Assembly: GCA_015179025.1 (NCBI GenBank) | Contig: WHUX01000129.1 | Coordinates: forward strand, 93,210-157,209 | DNA: 64,000 nucleotides | Reading direction: 5' to 3' | Source: Terfezia claveryi | Lineage: Eukaryota; Ascomycota; Pezizomycetes; Pezizales; Pezizaceae | Part shown: positions 12,781-23,829 of the stretch, piece after piece | Layout: the number at the start of each line of letters is the position of its first letter | Position numbering within the stretch: the first letter of the stretch is position 1 | The notes under the pieces: model-generated | What the model saw: only the letters and a program-made list of their open reading frames with translations | Told to the model about the DNA's origin: nothing | Databases searched by the model: none | Translations under genes and position numbers: made by a program

Positions 12781-13425
12781 TGTAAGGAAGTTACATTCCA
12801 TTTCCCAATGAAATGTAACTCCCATTATATACCAACTTTTAACTTAGTAGAATAAGCTATTATCAGGCTGCCAGCGTCAGCTGGCAGATGATAATAATAG
12901 GTAAAGTAACTCATGTATTTCATTACAATAATGTGCGTGACTCAATTAGTGAGTCATGCACTACTTGCAGTTATATTTCCTAGTAGTTTCTGGAAGTTTC
13001 TATCATGTTAATTTCAAATCATGTAATAGATCAATGATGGCGCACTACTCTAGCACTGCCCCAGCACTACCCCAGCACTACCCTACTTCGGGTAGTATAT
13101 AGTCTCTTGAATTCCCTTCAGTTGGAGGAGCATTCAAGCTAGTGATAGAGTATTATACAAAGTAGTAGATATCTACCAATAATAAATTATTAAGCTATTA
13201 TATTCTAGGCCCTTATGGGCCCATCTTCCTCTATGTTCCAATAACAAGTTATAGGCTGATTGGGCCTATCTTTTACAACTAGAGTAATAACAGAATATAT
13301 ATATAAGCAAGAAATACTTAAATAGAAGCTATAGGTTTCGTGCACCTAGAGTTTACTGTAGTAAACTCTAGTACTGCTGCCTAGCGGTAGAGAGTTAGTT
13401 ATAAAGCATGCTGCCTTACTTTACA
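12781..13425 (+). repeat. Left LTR of the short LTR element
   Basis: Begins TGTAAGGAAG and ends CTTTACA. It contains a TATA-like AGTATATAG near 13090 and the imperfect palindrome GAGTTTACTGTAGTAAACTC near 13347. Confidence 0.85.
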
Positions 13426-13929
13426 TTTTTTAATAGGACATAGTACTTTATTATTTAAGTCTCATATAGTAACAATAGCAAGCTTTTATGAAAAGTAATA
13501 GATGTATCTACCTCTATTACAATAGTATAAAGTGTTATAACTAAACTTGAGCCAAAGAGTTTCTTATAATAGTTAAAAGTTACAAGAAAAGTACTTGTCA
13601 ATAGGAAGTTATTAAGTATACAACTTATACTACGAGATTTAGATACATATTTAAAGACTTGGTTCCTCTTTACTAAAGTTAGATTTGGTTTCTCTTCACC
13701 AAAGTCAGTACAATTGAATTGGTTACTCAATTGTAAGGTCTACATTTTCTGGTAATGTGCAATAAACTTAATAACTTGTATTTGAAAGGTTGGTGGCCTG
13801 ACTAAACAGTTGTTTATTTATTAGGTATCAACAAAATCTTATCAGTATAATAATATATACTTAAGCAACAACTTGTAACAAGGTAAAGCTTTAATTTTCA
13901 AGAGTAGGACTCTCTTTTTAAGGGAGCCA

Positions 13930-14574
13930 TGTAAGGAAGTTATATTCTATTTCCCAATAAAATATAACTCCTGTTACATACCAACTTTTAACTTAGTAGA
14001 ATAAGCTATTATCAGGCCACCAGCATCGGCCGGCAAATGATAATAATAAGTATAGTAACTCATGTATTTTATTACAATAATGAGCGTGACTCAATCAGTC
14101 AGTTATGCAATACTTGTAGTTATATTTCCTAGTAGTTTCTAGAAGTTTCTATTATATTAATTTCAAATTATGTAATGGGTTAGATGATAGCGCACTACTC
14201 CAGCACTACCCCAGCACTGCCTCAGGACTGACTCACTTTGGGCAGTATATAGTCCCTTGAATTCCTTTAGTTCAAAGAGCATTCAAGCCAGTGATAGAGT
14301 ATTATACAAAGTAGTAGATATCTACTAATAATAAAGTATTGAGCTCTTATATTGTGGGCCCTTACGGGCCCATCTCCCTCTATATTCCAATAACAAGTTA
14401 TAGGCCAATCGGGCCTATCTTTTACAACTAGAGCGACAATAGAATATATGTATAAGCAAGAAATACTTAAACAGAAACTATACGTTTTGTGCACCTATAG
14501 TTTGCTGTAGTAAACTCTAGTACTACTGCCTAGTGGTAGAGAGTTAGTTATAAATAATGCTACCTTACTTTATA
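13930..14574 (+). repeat. Right LTR of the short LTR element
   Basis: Same length as the left LTR, begins TGTAAGGAAG and ends CTTTATA, where the final CA reads TA. Confidence 0.85.
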
Positions 14575-16010
14575 AGTTAGCTCTTAGAATCGAGTATAGG
14601 CTCGATAGTTTATCATTATAATATTAATAATAACTGCAAATTGCTGTACTAGCTTGACCCCTATTGCTTCCAATTCCCCATTTAGAATTTAGAAATTGGG
14701 GAGCTCTTATTGCTTCTTCAATTCCAAGTATAATCTCTTCTGGTCATCTTAAAGTTTTCTATTTCAATATTATTTAACTAGTTTCTCTAAATACCAATTG
14801 CCCTTCTAGTTATTATAGTATGTTCCACCTCTTTAATCTCTGCTTTAAGTTACCTGTTGACTGTTTATCTTTTCTAGTTCTTGTCATACTTCTACAATAA
14901 AGGGAGGCCAAGTAGTTTCTTGTGGGTCTCTCGAATCTTTTTCATATAGGAATTAGTGGAAGTGCCCTATATATTCCTCCCTCTACTAAATTTGGTATCT
15001 GGATTGAACTTCTATGAGCTCCGTAGGAAGTTAGTATATTTAGTATAAAGATTTCTGTAAGATGGAATAGCTAATTCTGTACTTGTATTTCTTTTTTAGG
15101 AACATTCTCAGTTAGTTTGGCTATCCTCATTCTTGAAACATCTGCAATTGGGGGTAAGTAGAAGACTAGTTCGGCTCTTATCTTTTTTCTTGTTAGAATA
15201 TCTTCAACTAGGTGGGGACTAGAGCTAGTTTAGCTCTTATCCTCCTTCTTCTTGTAACATCCTCAATTAAGGGTAATAATTTTGCTCTTGTCTTTCTTTT
15301 TTCAAAATATACTCTGTTGTCTATACTGTAAGTACTTTGCAAGTTGTCATGCCTTCTTTCTGAATAAGCTCTAGCTTGTTCCCTCCCAAGCTAGCTGGTC
15401 TTTTTAAGTTAATTTTTTTTCTGCATAGTAGACTTTAGTGCTGGGCTGGCTAGCCCTTTACTAGTTATCTTTCTTTTCTTCTGAGGATAGTCTGGTATTG
15501 CAGATTTTAAATACAAACTTCATTAGTCTTTCCACTTTGGACTCAATATTATTCTACTTCATACGACCTCCATGTCAGCCTCTGTAACATGACTTTGCAA
15601 TATATACTCCTTTATTATCTTTACAGCTGTTAGTTATTCAGGTAGAAATATCTGTAATTGAGATAACTGATAGTTAGTGAATAAGGTAACTTTAGATTTC
15701 CTGATATAACCTCCGTCATAGCCTCTGTCATATTCTCTGTAATAGCATCTATAATATGGCTTTGTATATAACCCTTCATTATCTTCACAGCAGATTATAT
15801 AGATATAAATCACCATACAAGTGCTGATGATTCCTTGGAACTGGCAGATAAATGGAAGATAACCACCAAAACCCTTTTTCATACCAATAAGTGAATTTTT
15901 TATTTATAAGCAAACCTGGATACTATTAACCGAACACGGCCACATGACTAGTGTCACTAGTGGGTATGTACATAAGTGCTTACATTGTGAATTTGACCTG
16001 CACTCAAGTC
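14575..16010. other. AT-rich spacer with two local duplications
   Basis: About 15095-15300 holds three loose copies of a 70-80 bp unit around GTTTGGCT(A/C)T..CTTGAAACATC..CAATTGGGGG. Two copies of a segment with ACCTCC(A/G)TCA and ATTATCTT(T/C)ACAGC occur at about 15570 and 15710. No gene is supported; the minus-strand open stretch at 15634-15882 crosses the duplication and has no recognisable domain. Confidence 0.5.
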
Positions 16011-16559
16011 TAGTGTACGCCATGGGGCGAGTCGGTCCGAGTTTCTCACCCCGATAACTCGTTTGGCTATCGACTCGCCTCGGTCTCTACCTACCGCAAC
16101 TCGCCTCGGACCACTTTACCGATTAATCGGTGATCTATAGATTACTCGCTAAGATTCAAGGCTAGCCTGCTTCATGTTGGGGCCTCTGCCAATCCCCGCC
16201 CCAAGCGCGGTGTACACTACAGCGCCTTAGGTATATGGTTGCACGCACACGGGTGACTTCAGCTGGGGACCTTAGGTTTCTACATAGGTATGCGTCTTTA
16301 CCCTCCCTACAACTGAGGCTAGCTATATGGAATAAAGTGAACCAATAATCCAGGACACATGCATGCAAAAGTATAATAAATGTCTATAGTATTTCTAAAT
16401 GTTTATGTATATGGGTGCTAATGCCACAAGAGACAGAAATATAATGAACCGGACCTGTCCTACCTTGCCATGTTCCTAGTGAACTCCAGGCCAAGAGCCT
16501 GGCCCCTACATTGGTCTGCGAACGAAAGTGGTATGAGAACAGCTTAGACTAGGCTGGTG

Positions 16560-16985
16560 CAGAAATATGGCAAAGGGGACGGCGGAGGGAAGGCAAGCTG
16601 GACGGCAGAGAGAAGGCAAGCTGGACGATGGAGGGAAGGCAAGCTGGACGACGGAGGCAAGGCAAGCTAGATGGCGGAGGCAAGGCAAGCTGGACGGCGG
16701 AGGCATGGCAAGCTGGATGGCGGAGGGAAGGTAAGCTGGATGGCGGAGGCATAGCAAGCTGGACGATGGAGGTAAGGCAAGCTGGACGGCAGAGGTAAGG
16801 CAAGCTGGACGACGGACGGAAGGCAAGCTGGACGGCGGAGGCATGGCAAGCTGGACGACGGACGGAAGGCAAGCTGGACGGTGGAGGGAAGGTAAGCTGG
16901 ACGGCGGAGGCATGGCAAGCTGGATGGCGGATGGATGGCAAGCTGGACAGTGGAGGCATGGCAAGCTGGACGGTGGAGGGAAGGC
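16560..16985. repeat. 23-bp minisatellite, left arm of foldback element
   Basis: About 18 units on GGCAAGCTGGACGGCGGAGG with a spacing of 23 bp (GCTGG anchors at 16620, 16643, 16666 and so on). Because 23 is not a multiple of three, all frames give similar Pro/Leu/Ser/Cys-rich products; I reject these as genes. Confidence 0.9.
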
Positions 16986-17370
16986 AATGCTCTTACCCAG
17001 ATTGTAGGCAGTTCATGACTTGTGTTATTGATAAAAATTCCAGATAGTGGGGACGGAGAACTCACTTGAAAGTCGTGCCTCGCGTGCCAGCGGTAGCTGC
17101 TGTCTAGACTAGTAATTTGGGGTGGCAGGCAGGGAGTTTAGGGGGTGCTACTCGACGCAACAGGTATGATCAACCCCGCTTGGCTGCTGGCTCGAGTATG
17201 CCAGCTTAGACTGGCAATATGACTACGCGCAGCTAACATTGCGCTATGCCTGTGCAGGCAATAGTCTCATTCGGCTGAATAATGAACAATATCTTTGCGT
17301 GGTTGAGGTGTTGCAGCCATAATATATATTCTTGTCTATATATTGGCCACCTGATATATATATAGAATTC

Positions 17371-17745
17371 ATACCTTCGCGGCCTATATATATGCATGGA
17401 ATTCATGCCTTCGCTGGCTATATACTTACTTGGGAATTCATACCTTCGCGGCCTATTTATATGCATGGAATTCATGCCTTCACTAGCTATATATTTGCTT
17501 GGGAATTCATGCCTTCGCTGGCAATATATTTGCTTGGGAATTCATACCTTCGTGGCCTATATATATGTATGGAATTCATGCCTTCGCTGGCTATATATTT
17601 GCTTGGGAATTCATGCCTTCGCTGGCTATATATTTGCTTGGGAATTCATACCTTCGCGGCCTATATATATGTATGGAATTCATGCCTTTGCTGGCTATAT
17701 ATTTGCTTGGGAATTCATGCCTCCGAGGCTTAGATATATGCTAGA
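17371..17745. repeat. 34-35-bp tandem array in foldback loop
   Basis: About ten or eleven units of GGAATTCATGCCTTCGCTGG plus an AT-rich half, spaced 34 or 35 bp (for example anchors at 17586 and 17621). Two unit types alternate, ending GCTATATATTTGCTT or GCCTATATATATG(C/T)AT. Every unit holds a GAATTC palindrome. Confidence 0.88.
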
Positions 17746-18149
17746 ACTTCATATATATAGGCCAAAGACATGAATTCCATATATATATGTCAGCTGGCCA
17801 ATATATAGACAAGAACATATATTATAGCTGCAACATCTCAACCACGCAAAGACCTAATTGTTCAGCCGAATGAGACTATTGCCTGCACAGGTATACCGCA
17901 ACGTTACGCGTAGGCATATTGCCAGTCTAAGCTGGCATACCCGAGCCAGCAGCCAACCGAGGTTGATCATACCCGTTGTGTCGACTAGCACCCCCCAAAA
18001 CTCCCTGCCTGCCACCCCAAATTACTAGTCTATACAGCAGCTACCGCTGGCACACGAGGTACAACTTTCAAGTAAGCTCTCCATCCCCAGTATCTGGAAT
18101 TTTTATCAATAACACAAGTCATGAACTGCCTGCAATCTGGGTGAGAGCA

Positions 18150-18570
18150 TTGCCTTCCCTCCGCCATCCAGCTTGCCATACCTCTGCCGTCCAGCTTGCC
18201 ATCCATCTGCCGTCCAGCTTGCCATACCTCCATCGTCTAGCTTGCCTTACCTCCGTCGTCCAGCTTGCTATGCCTCCGTCGTCCAGCTTGCCTTACCTCC
18301 ATCGTTCAGCTTGCCATGTCTCCATCGTCCAGCTTGCCATGCCTCCGCCGTCTAGCTTGCCTTACCTCCGTAGTCCAGCTTGCCATCCCTCCGTCGTCCA
18401 GCTTGCCATGCCTTCGCCGTCCAGCTTGCCATGCCTCCATCGTCCAGCTTGCCATGCCTCTGTCGTGCAGCTTGCCATGCCTCCGTCGTCTAGCTTGCCT
18501 TGCCTCCACTGTCCAGCTTGCCTTCCCTCCGCCGTCCAGCTTGCCATACCTCCGCCGTCCCCTTTGCCAT
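18150..18570. repeat. 23-bp minisatellite, right arm of foldback element
   Basis: The same 23-bp unit as in the left arm but in opposite orientation (CCGCCGTCCAGCTTGCC). Similar copy number in both arms keeps the palindrome in register. Confidence 0.9.
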
Positions 18571-19136
18571 ATCTCTGCGCTAGCCTAGTCTAAGCTATTC
18601 TCACACCACTTTCATTCGCAGACCAATGTAGGGGCCAGGCTCTTGGCCTGAAGTTCGCTAGGAACATAGCAAGGTTGGACAGGTCCAGTTCATTATATTT
18701 CTGTCTCTTGTGGCATTAGCACCCATGTACATAAACATTTAGAAATACTATAGACATTTATTATACTTTTGCATGCATGCGTCCTGGATCATTGGTTCAC
18801 TTCATTCCACGTAGCTAGCCTCAGTTGTAGGGAGGGTAAAGACGCATACCTACGTAGAAACCTAAGGTCCCCAGCTGAAGTCACCCGTGTGCATGCTACT
18901 ATATACCTAAGGCGCCGTGGCGTATACCATGCCTGAGGCGGGGATTGGCAGAGGCCCCAGCATGAAGCAGGCTAGCCTTGAATCTTGGCGTGTAATCTGT
19001 AGATCACTGATTAATCGTGAGTCGAGTTAAGGTTGTAAAAAGCCGACTCGGCGAGTTGTGGACAGGACGAAAACTCGCTTGCCGAGGCGAGTCTTGGCGA
19101 GCAAGGCGAGTTTTATTCGCCCCGTAGCGCACACTA

Positions 19137-20639
19137 CTCAAGTCTATATATGAATAAATGGGTCCATATTTAATTTTGGTTGACATGGAAAGATATTGGG
19201 CCCAAATAAAAATCAGAAGAGCCTGGCCCAATCTTAATACTAAGACATCCCCCTATAGTGGCCTCCTCGATGACTTATGCTTCCAGGAAGCTGCCTTTGC
19301 TATCACTTTTGTTTGTGAACTTAGTGTCACTGCATTGATCGGTCTTTGGACAACCTTGTCCTTCTTAAGTTAATAGTTCCAACTGCAGATAAAGAAAGAT
19401 TTAGGGGCTGATTTATAGAATTCTACTACTGACAAGGAACACATAAGACATTAATAATAGGGGGGGTAATAAATGATTGGAAAAGTTGTATAGGTTGGGA
19501 ATATTTATATTAGTTGTATAAGGGTTAGCTTAGAGTTCTGTTTAGAGGCTCCTTATTCTTTTTATTAACCCTTGAGTCATAATTGCTCTTCTATATCTCT
19601 ACCTCTATTTCCTACAAAACCCTTCTACAATCTCTAATATGATCACTATCAGTGTTGGCTTTACTAGGTGTAGTAGATACTTTTAGTATTAGACATTATA
19701 ACTAATTTTGCACATGGTATCAAGTTTGATAATCACTGGAAGTTTGGAGTTAAAGATTAGCTATAAGCCAAAAATAAAGTTGTGTCAAATTAAGTAAGTT
19801 ACTATATAATACTACTATATGTCCTTTTTCTGTTCTTTACTATAGATTAGTTTCCAGCACTATAAACTACTTGACCTTAGAGTTTATATAGTTGCCAGGC
19901 ACTTTAAAGATGCTTTGCTTAAGGTAACAGGAAAATATGTTTATCATTATCTGTTTAATAGAACCATACAAAGTGAAACAAGCCTATATAACTATCATAC
20001 TTAGTCAAATAATACGGAATATATACGTAACCTTATATGGGGCAAATAAAAAAGTATGAAAGTCATACCTTAATGATATATTTTATTATGGTGAAGTAAT
20101 AATGGATCAGAGGTGGTTTAGTGCAGAATAATAAAAGGGTAGGGAGATGCAGATAATAGAGGACAAGAAGTGAATAGAGTGGTAGGAGTAGGGATACAAC
20201 AAATTTATCTAGTACCAGCAAATGGTAGCCAAAGCAATGTTTCTGGTCATTTCCTTTAGACCTAGGCATGTACTACCTGTTTTAGAACTAGCACAATAAC
20301 TTGTCTACATTGCTTGAAACTATACCTCAGCAAGTAATAAATGACATTATTACCTATATAACAATTGATCAGTCGATGCGTTATGAACGGCTAGCTATAT
20401 TAGGATTAATCATGCTATTCAGAAGATATATTGACCATTACTATATGAGATAGAGAATGCTTCACCTACCAGCCTACCTCCTACTAGCTAAACCAACTCT
20501 TATAGTATAAATTCTGCCATTGACTCATTGCTATTAACTCATCACTTTCGTAGGTAAGGTACTATTGTAAACTATTATAGCAGTTCTATACCAGGTTGGA
20601 GTGGATCAAGATAGTACTTCTATTTAGTAGTATCTTGTA
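19137..20639. other. AT-rich spacer, possible copia-type LTR edge
   Basis: At 19709-19722 the sequence CATGGTATCAAG follows TTTTGCA. This resembles an LTR end followed by the TGGTATCAGAGC primer site of many Ty1/copia elements, so an LTR at about 19506-19709 is possible. A purine run (GGGGGGG) lies near 19460. No coding region could be followed, and the partner LTR was not seen. Confidence 0.35.
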
Positions 20640-20790
20640 CTTTACTTATATAGTCATAAATATTTTTTCTTGTCATAGATATTTTCTTTATTACAGATAG
20701 GTTATTTTATCATGGATATCTTGTCATAAATGTTTTGTCACAAATGTCTTATTACAGATATCTTGTCATAGATGTATTATTATGGATCTT
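20640..20790 (-). repeat. Diverged ATCTATGACAAG minisatellite
   Basis: Read on the minus strand the array gives ATCTATGACAAG, ATCTGTAATAAG, ATCCATGATAA and similar units. The core matches the arrays inside the hAT-like elements, but no element termini were recognised around it. Confidence 0.55.
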
Positions 20791-20944
20791 ATTCCTTGTC
20801 CCAAATGGGCCATGTAAGTCTTTCCCATAACTAATGCTAGCCAGGTCCTTTAGATACAATTATTATTAGCTATAGACTAGTCTACTTTTGTCCTTCTATT
20901 CTATATCAGAATTAGAGGTAGACAATCTACTAAAAGAGGACATT

Positions 20945-21873
20945 GCCATTTAAAGATTCTTTCTAGAACTATCAACTAGAGTTTTACTTATATATAGTTT
21001 ATTAAGGCTGTAATTCTCATTGACCATATTACAATAAGCATTATGCTAAGAACCCTACCTTATAATATACCTAAATACTACAATCTAGAAGATGAATTCA
21101 CTTTCAAAGAGTTCCAGTAGCCATAGAGAGATACTGCAGAACTACGACATATCTTTAGTCTATAGGTTATGGAATTAGTAATATCTCAGTCTACTCAGTT
21201 GGTTATGGACTGATTCAACCCTAACAGGATTACCTCCTGAGTAGTAGCTATAGAGCTTCTAGAGAGGATTTGGTTTAATGGGTATGATTTAGTATTCTAT
21301 ATAAGCTTGTATAGTAGTATATAAATCTTTTACTTGGATGACTATACTCTCTATGATTTGTTATGGGTTATCCTTTTCCACCATTACCTAAGTAAAGCCA
21401 ACAATCATGAGGTTTATGCCAACATTGTCAATATCTATTAGTAAGTTAACTTTGAGCTAAAATATTAAGGTCTCAACTCACCTTATACTAGATACTCTCC
21501 TAGACCTGCCGGATCGCTGATGGGCCAATCATTCGGTATCTAGTATATATATCGTTGCAATAGTATTCCCCACCTAGAATAACAGTATTATATTATAGGC
21601 AAGAGTTCTAGCTTCAGCCTTTAAAAAGGTGTATTTCTAATCCTTATATATAGATAGAGCATAGTCTGGTTAAATAGAGCTTAGGCTAACTATATCTAGA
21701 CTTCGAGAGATTATGGAACTTACAGCTAGTCTCGATTGGCTTTTGAGATGCAGTATACTCTAACTAGATTTGACCAATATCCTTGATAATATATTAGAGC
21801 TACTAGAAAGTGATGTCGACAACAGCTTTAGACCAATTGATAATACAAGTCCAACTGAGTCTGAACTCAGGAA
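20945..21873 (+). pseudogene. Unknown protein relic with RIP-type stops
   Basis: From about 21091 one frame reads for some 230 codons with stops nearly all TAG, TAA or TGA at plausible former Gln or Arg codons. It opens EDEFTFKEFQ and includes RDTAELRHIFSL, AIELLERIWFNGYDL and RPAGSLMGQSFGI. Near 21800 a neighbouring frame takes over with LELLESDVDNSFRPIDN. A solo LTR is inserted immediately after. I do not recognise the family; the consistent substitution pattern argues for a real former gene or element protein rather than chance. Confidence 0.5.
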
Positions 21874-22485
21874 TGTAATAGAGAACATTTCATTGCTTTT
21901 ATAATTGCTTATATACCTTTGTATTTCTATATTACTATTATCTTATATAACTAAGCCTCTCGGTTGAAGCACTAGCTTTCTACTATTTCCTATTACTTTA
22001 TAAGCGTCTATAGCATACGGAATTTACCATACAAAGACACCCTCAGTATGGCCACCTGACCTTTGTTTTGGCTGTGTGACTCATTACTATGGCTACATAA
22101 CCTCTTTTGTACAGTATACTACCTTCTAGTGTACCACTCTTTATTATATTTATTTCTTTAGTTATTAGATCTCAGAGGAGTATAAATAGGCACTGGATTC
22201 CCTCTGAAATCTAGCAAGCAGACAAGTAGCAAGTAAGAAGCAAGTATCCAGTAGCAAGTAAGCTATATACTGATCAGATCAAGATCATATAGCTTAGATA
22301 GCACAAATCATATCAGATAGATTACACTAGTTAATTACTGTTCCCTTTGGGAATGTTCCACATAGTAATCTCCCTACCCTTCTGAGGTTCTACCTCAGCA
22401 GAACCGAAATACGCAAACGTCCATGCCTATGGATATAGATTGTATAAACGGTACTGAATAAATACTGTTTAGTACCATTTATGAT
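21874..22485 (+). repeat. Solo LTR, TGTAATG family, copy 1
   Basis: Same sequence order as the other three copies: start TGTAATAGAG, CTCTCGGTTGAAG, promoter TATAAATAGGC at about 22181, CTGTTCCCTTTGGGAA, then TTGTATAAACGGTAC. The right end is eroded (consensus CATTCATTACA is not intact) and no duplication could be confirmed. Confidence 0.75.
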
Positions 22486-22679
22486 ATTTTTTTTAACTTA
22501 TTTACCTAATCTTTACTCTTAAATCCAAGGCTTGATTAACCTTTGATACTTTATTACACTCAAGCAAGTGTATACAATTCGACATATATATACATATATT
22601 CATATACACGAATATGTATATATAAAATGATATCAATATTCAACTAGCTAGTAAATCATCCAACAATAAATATTAGACT

Positions 22680-23126
22680 CTCAACTGCAGTACATTAACA
22701 AAAGACTTAGAAAGTAAGCTAAGCAAATCTCTAAGGGCTATAGTACCCTACATTAAACAATCCACTCTCATTTACAACACTTTTCCAAATAAGATCGATA
22801 AATCAACTTGCACTTCTGGCAACCACCATTACATCTATACCTATAGTACTAGTATATCATAGAAAAACTGGCCCCCTAGGTCCCAGGAATAATTGGTCTA
22901 AACAACTAAGCATCATTATCTCAAGGCTCAAATCTCCCTGCCTCCACTACAGCCAATCTTTCCAGAAAAGAATTACCTCTATTAGAATATTCCTTAGGCC
23001 TAGACATTTCTACCAAAACCTTTGCACCACTAATGTCTACCTGAACACATCAATCAGAAAAAGTGACAATCTTACCAGAAGAACTAGAACTAGATTCTAG
23101 CCCAGTAGACAAAGAAAAACCAGGAC
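22680..23126 (+). pseudogene. Unknown relic frame, truncated by hAT-like element 3
   Basis: One frame can be read with TAG, TAA and TGA stops: ESKLSKSLRAIVPYI, STLIYNTFPNKIDKS, NWPPRSQE. The basic, Pro/Gln-rich composition could suit a gag-like or LINE ORF1 product, but I see no diagnostic motif. It ends where TAGTATGTAT begins at 23127. Confidence 0.4.
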
Positions 23127-23625
23127 TAGTATGTATATTGAGGCGATTTATCCCTGTGCTGACTTGCCAAGACTTGCGCTGATTGCTTTTTTTCTGACTC
23201 TGAGCTGCGCCTGTGAGTCGGCTTTTCTCTTCTTTAGATTACTTGAGCTAGGAGTGAGTAGCTGACAGCTACTCACCAAGCTTGTTTCTTATTAGTAAGT
23301 TCATTTAATTCCATGACAGGAGGTGAAATCCATGGGCAATTCAAAGTAAGTTTATCCAATTTAGATTTCTAGACCTGAAAGAAAGTAAGCAAGCAAAAGA
23401 AAGTAAGCATTAGTACGAGCAAGCAAGTAAGCACGCAAGTACTTGCTCGCTCGTGCTAATACTTGCTTGCTCGCTTATGCTCATAGTCATACTTATATTT
23501 GCTTACTCGCTCATGCTTGCTTATACTTATACTGGCTTGCTAGCTCGTCCTTATTCTTGCATACTCACTCGTGCTTCTACTTGCTTGCTCGTTCATGCTA
23601 ATACCCTGCTTGCTCACTCGTACTA

Positions 23626-23709
<84 letters not shown>

Positions 23710-23770
23710 GCTTAGTACAATAGAGCAAGCGAGAATTAGTAGGAAAACAAGAGAGCAAGTAACTATTAGC
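23127..23770. mobile_element. hAT-like element 3 with GCTT simple repeat
   Basis: The left 150 bp match the terminus of element 1 almost position by position (TGAGGCGATTTATCCCTG against CGAGGCGATTTTTCCCTG). A single ATCCATGACAGGAGG-like unit occurs near 23311. The interior from 23380 is made of GCAAG or CTTGC steps in both orientations, ending in a pure (TTGC)n run at about 23637-23706. The right terminus was not found. Confidence 0.6.
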
Positions 23771-23829
23771 ACGAGCAGAAGCATACAAGAATGCCCAAAC
23801 GAAATATAGAGTAATGTAAAATATAGGTG

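Larger units (their letters stand above)
12781..14574 (+). mobile_element. Short non-autonomous LTR element (TRIM/LARD-like)
   Basis: Two direct LTRs of exactly 645 bp (12781-13425 and 13930-14574) enclose only 504 bp of internal sequence. The flanks are AGTTG (12776-12780) and AGTTA (14575-14579), a 5-bp duplication with one G/A change. A purine tract AAGGGAGCCA lies just before the right LTR. The internal part encodes no recognisable protein, so mobility would have depended on another element. Differences between the LTRs are mostly C/T and G/A. Confidence 0.85.
16011..19136. mobile_element. 3.1-kb foldback element with hAT-like ends
   Basis: Begins TAGTGTACGC and ends GCGCACACTA. The flanks CTCAAGTC (16003-16010) and CTCAAGTC (19137-19144) are identical, a perfect 8-bp target duplication. 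Nearly the whole element is an inverted repeat: the left arm (16011 to about 17370) is matched on the opposite strand by the right arm (about 17769-19136), for example AGGCTAGCCTGCTTCATG at 16159 against its complement at 18961. Each arm carries a 23-bp tandem array; the loop between carries a 35-bp array. No transposase is encoded. Termini and duplication fit hAT; the foldback form is unusual for that group. Confidence 0.88.

Noticed and set aside
16506..17065. Overlapping open frames encoding Pro/Leu/Ser/Cys repeats on the minus strand
   Set aside because: They are the three phases of a 23-bp tandem array inside the foldback element; the mirror array at 18150-18570 gives the same peptides.
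17332..17773. Open frames with repeated NSCLRWLYICLGIH-type peptides
   Set aside because: Translation of the 34-35-bp loop array in all phases; no domain and no start context.
23630..23706. CRISPR-like or telomere-like array
   Set aside because: It is a pure (TTGC)n run without spacers; no TTAGGG-type telomere repeat was seen anywhere in the window.
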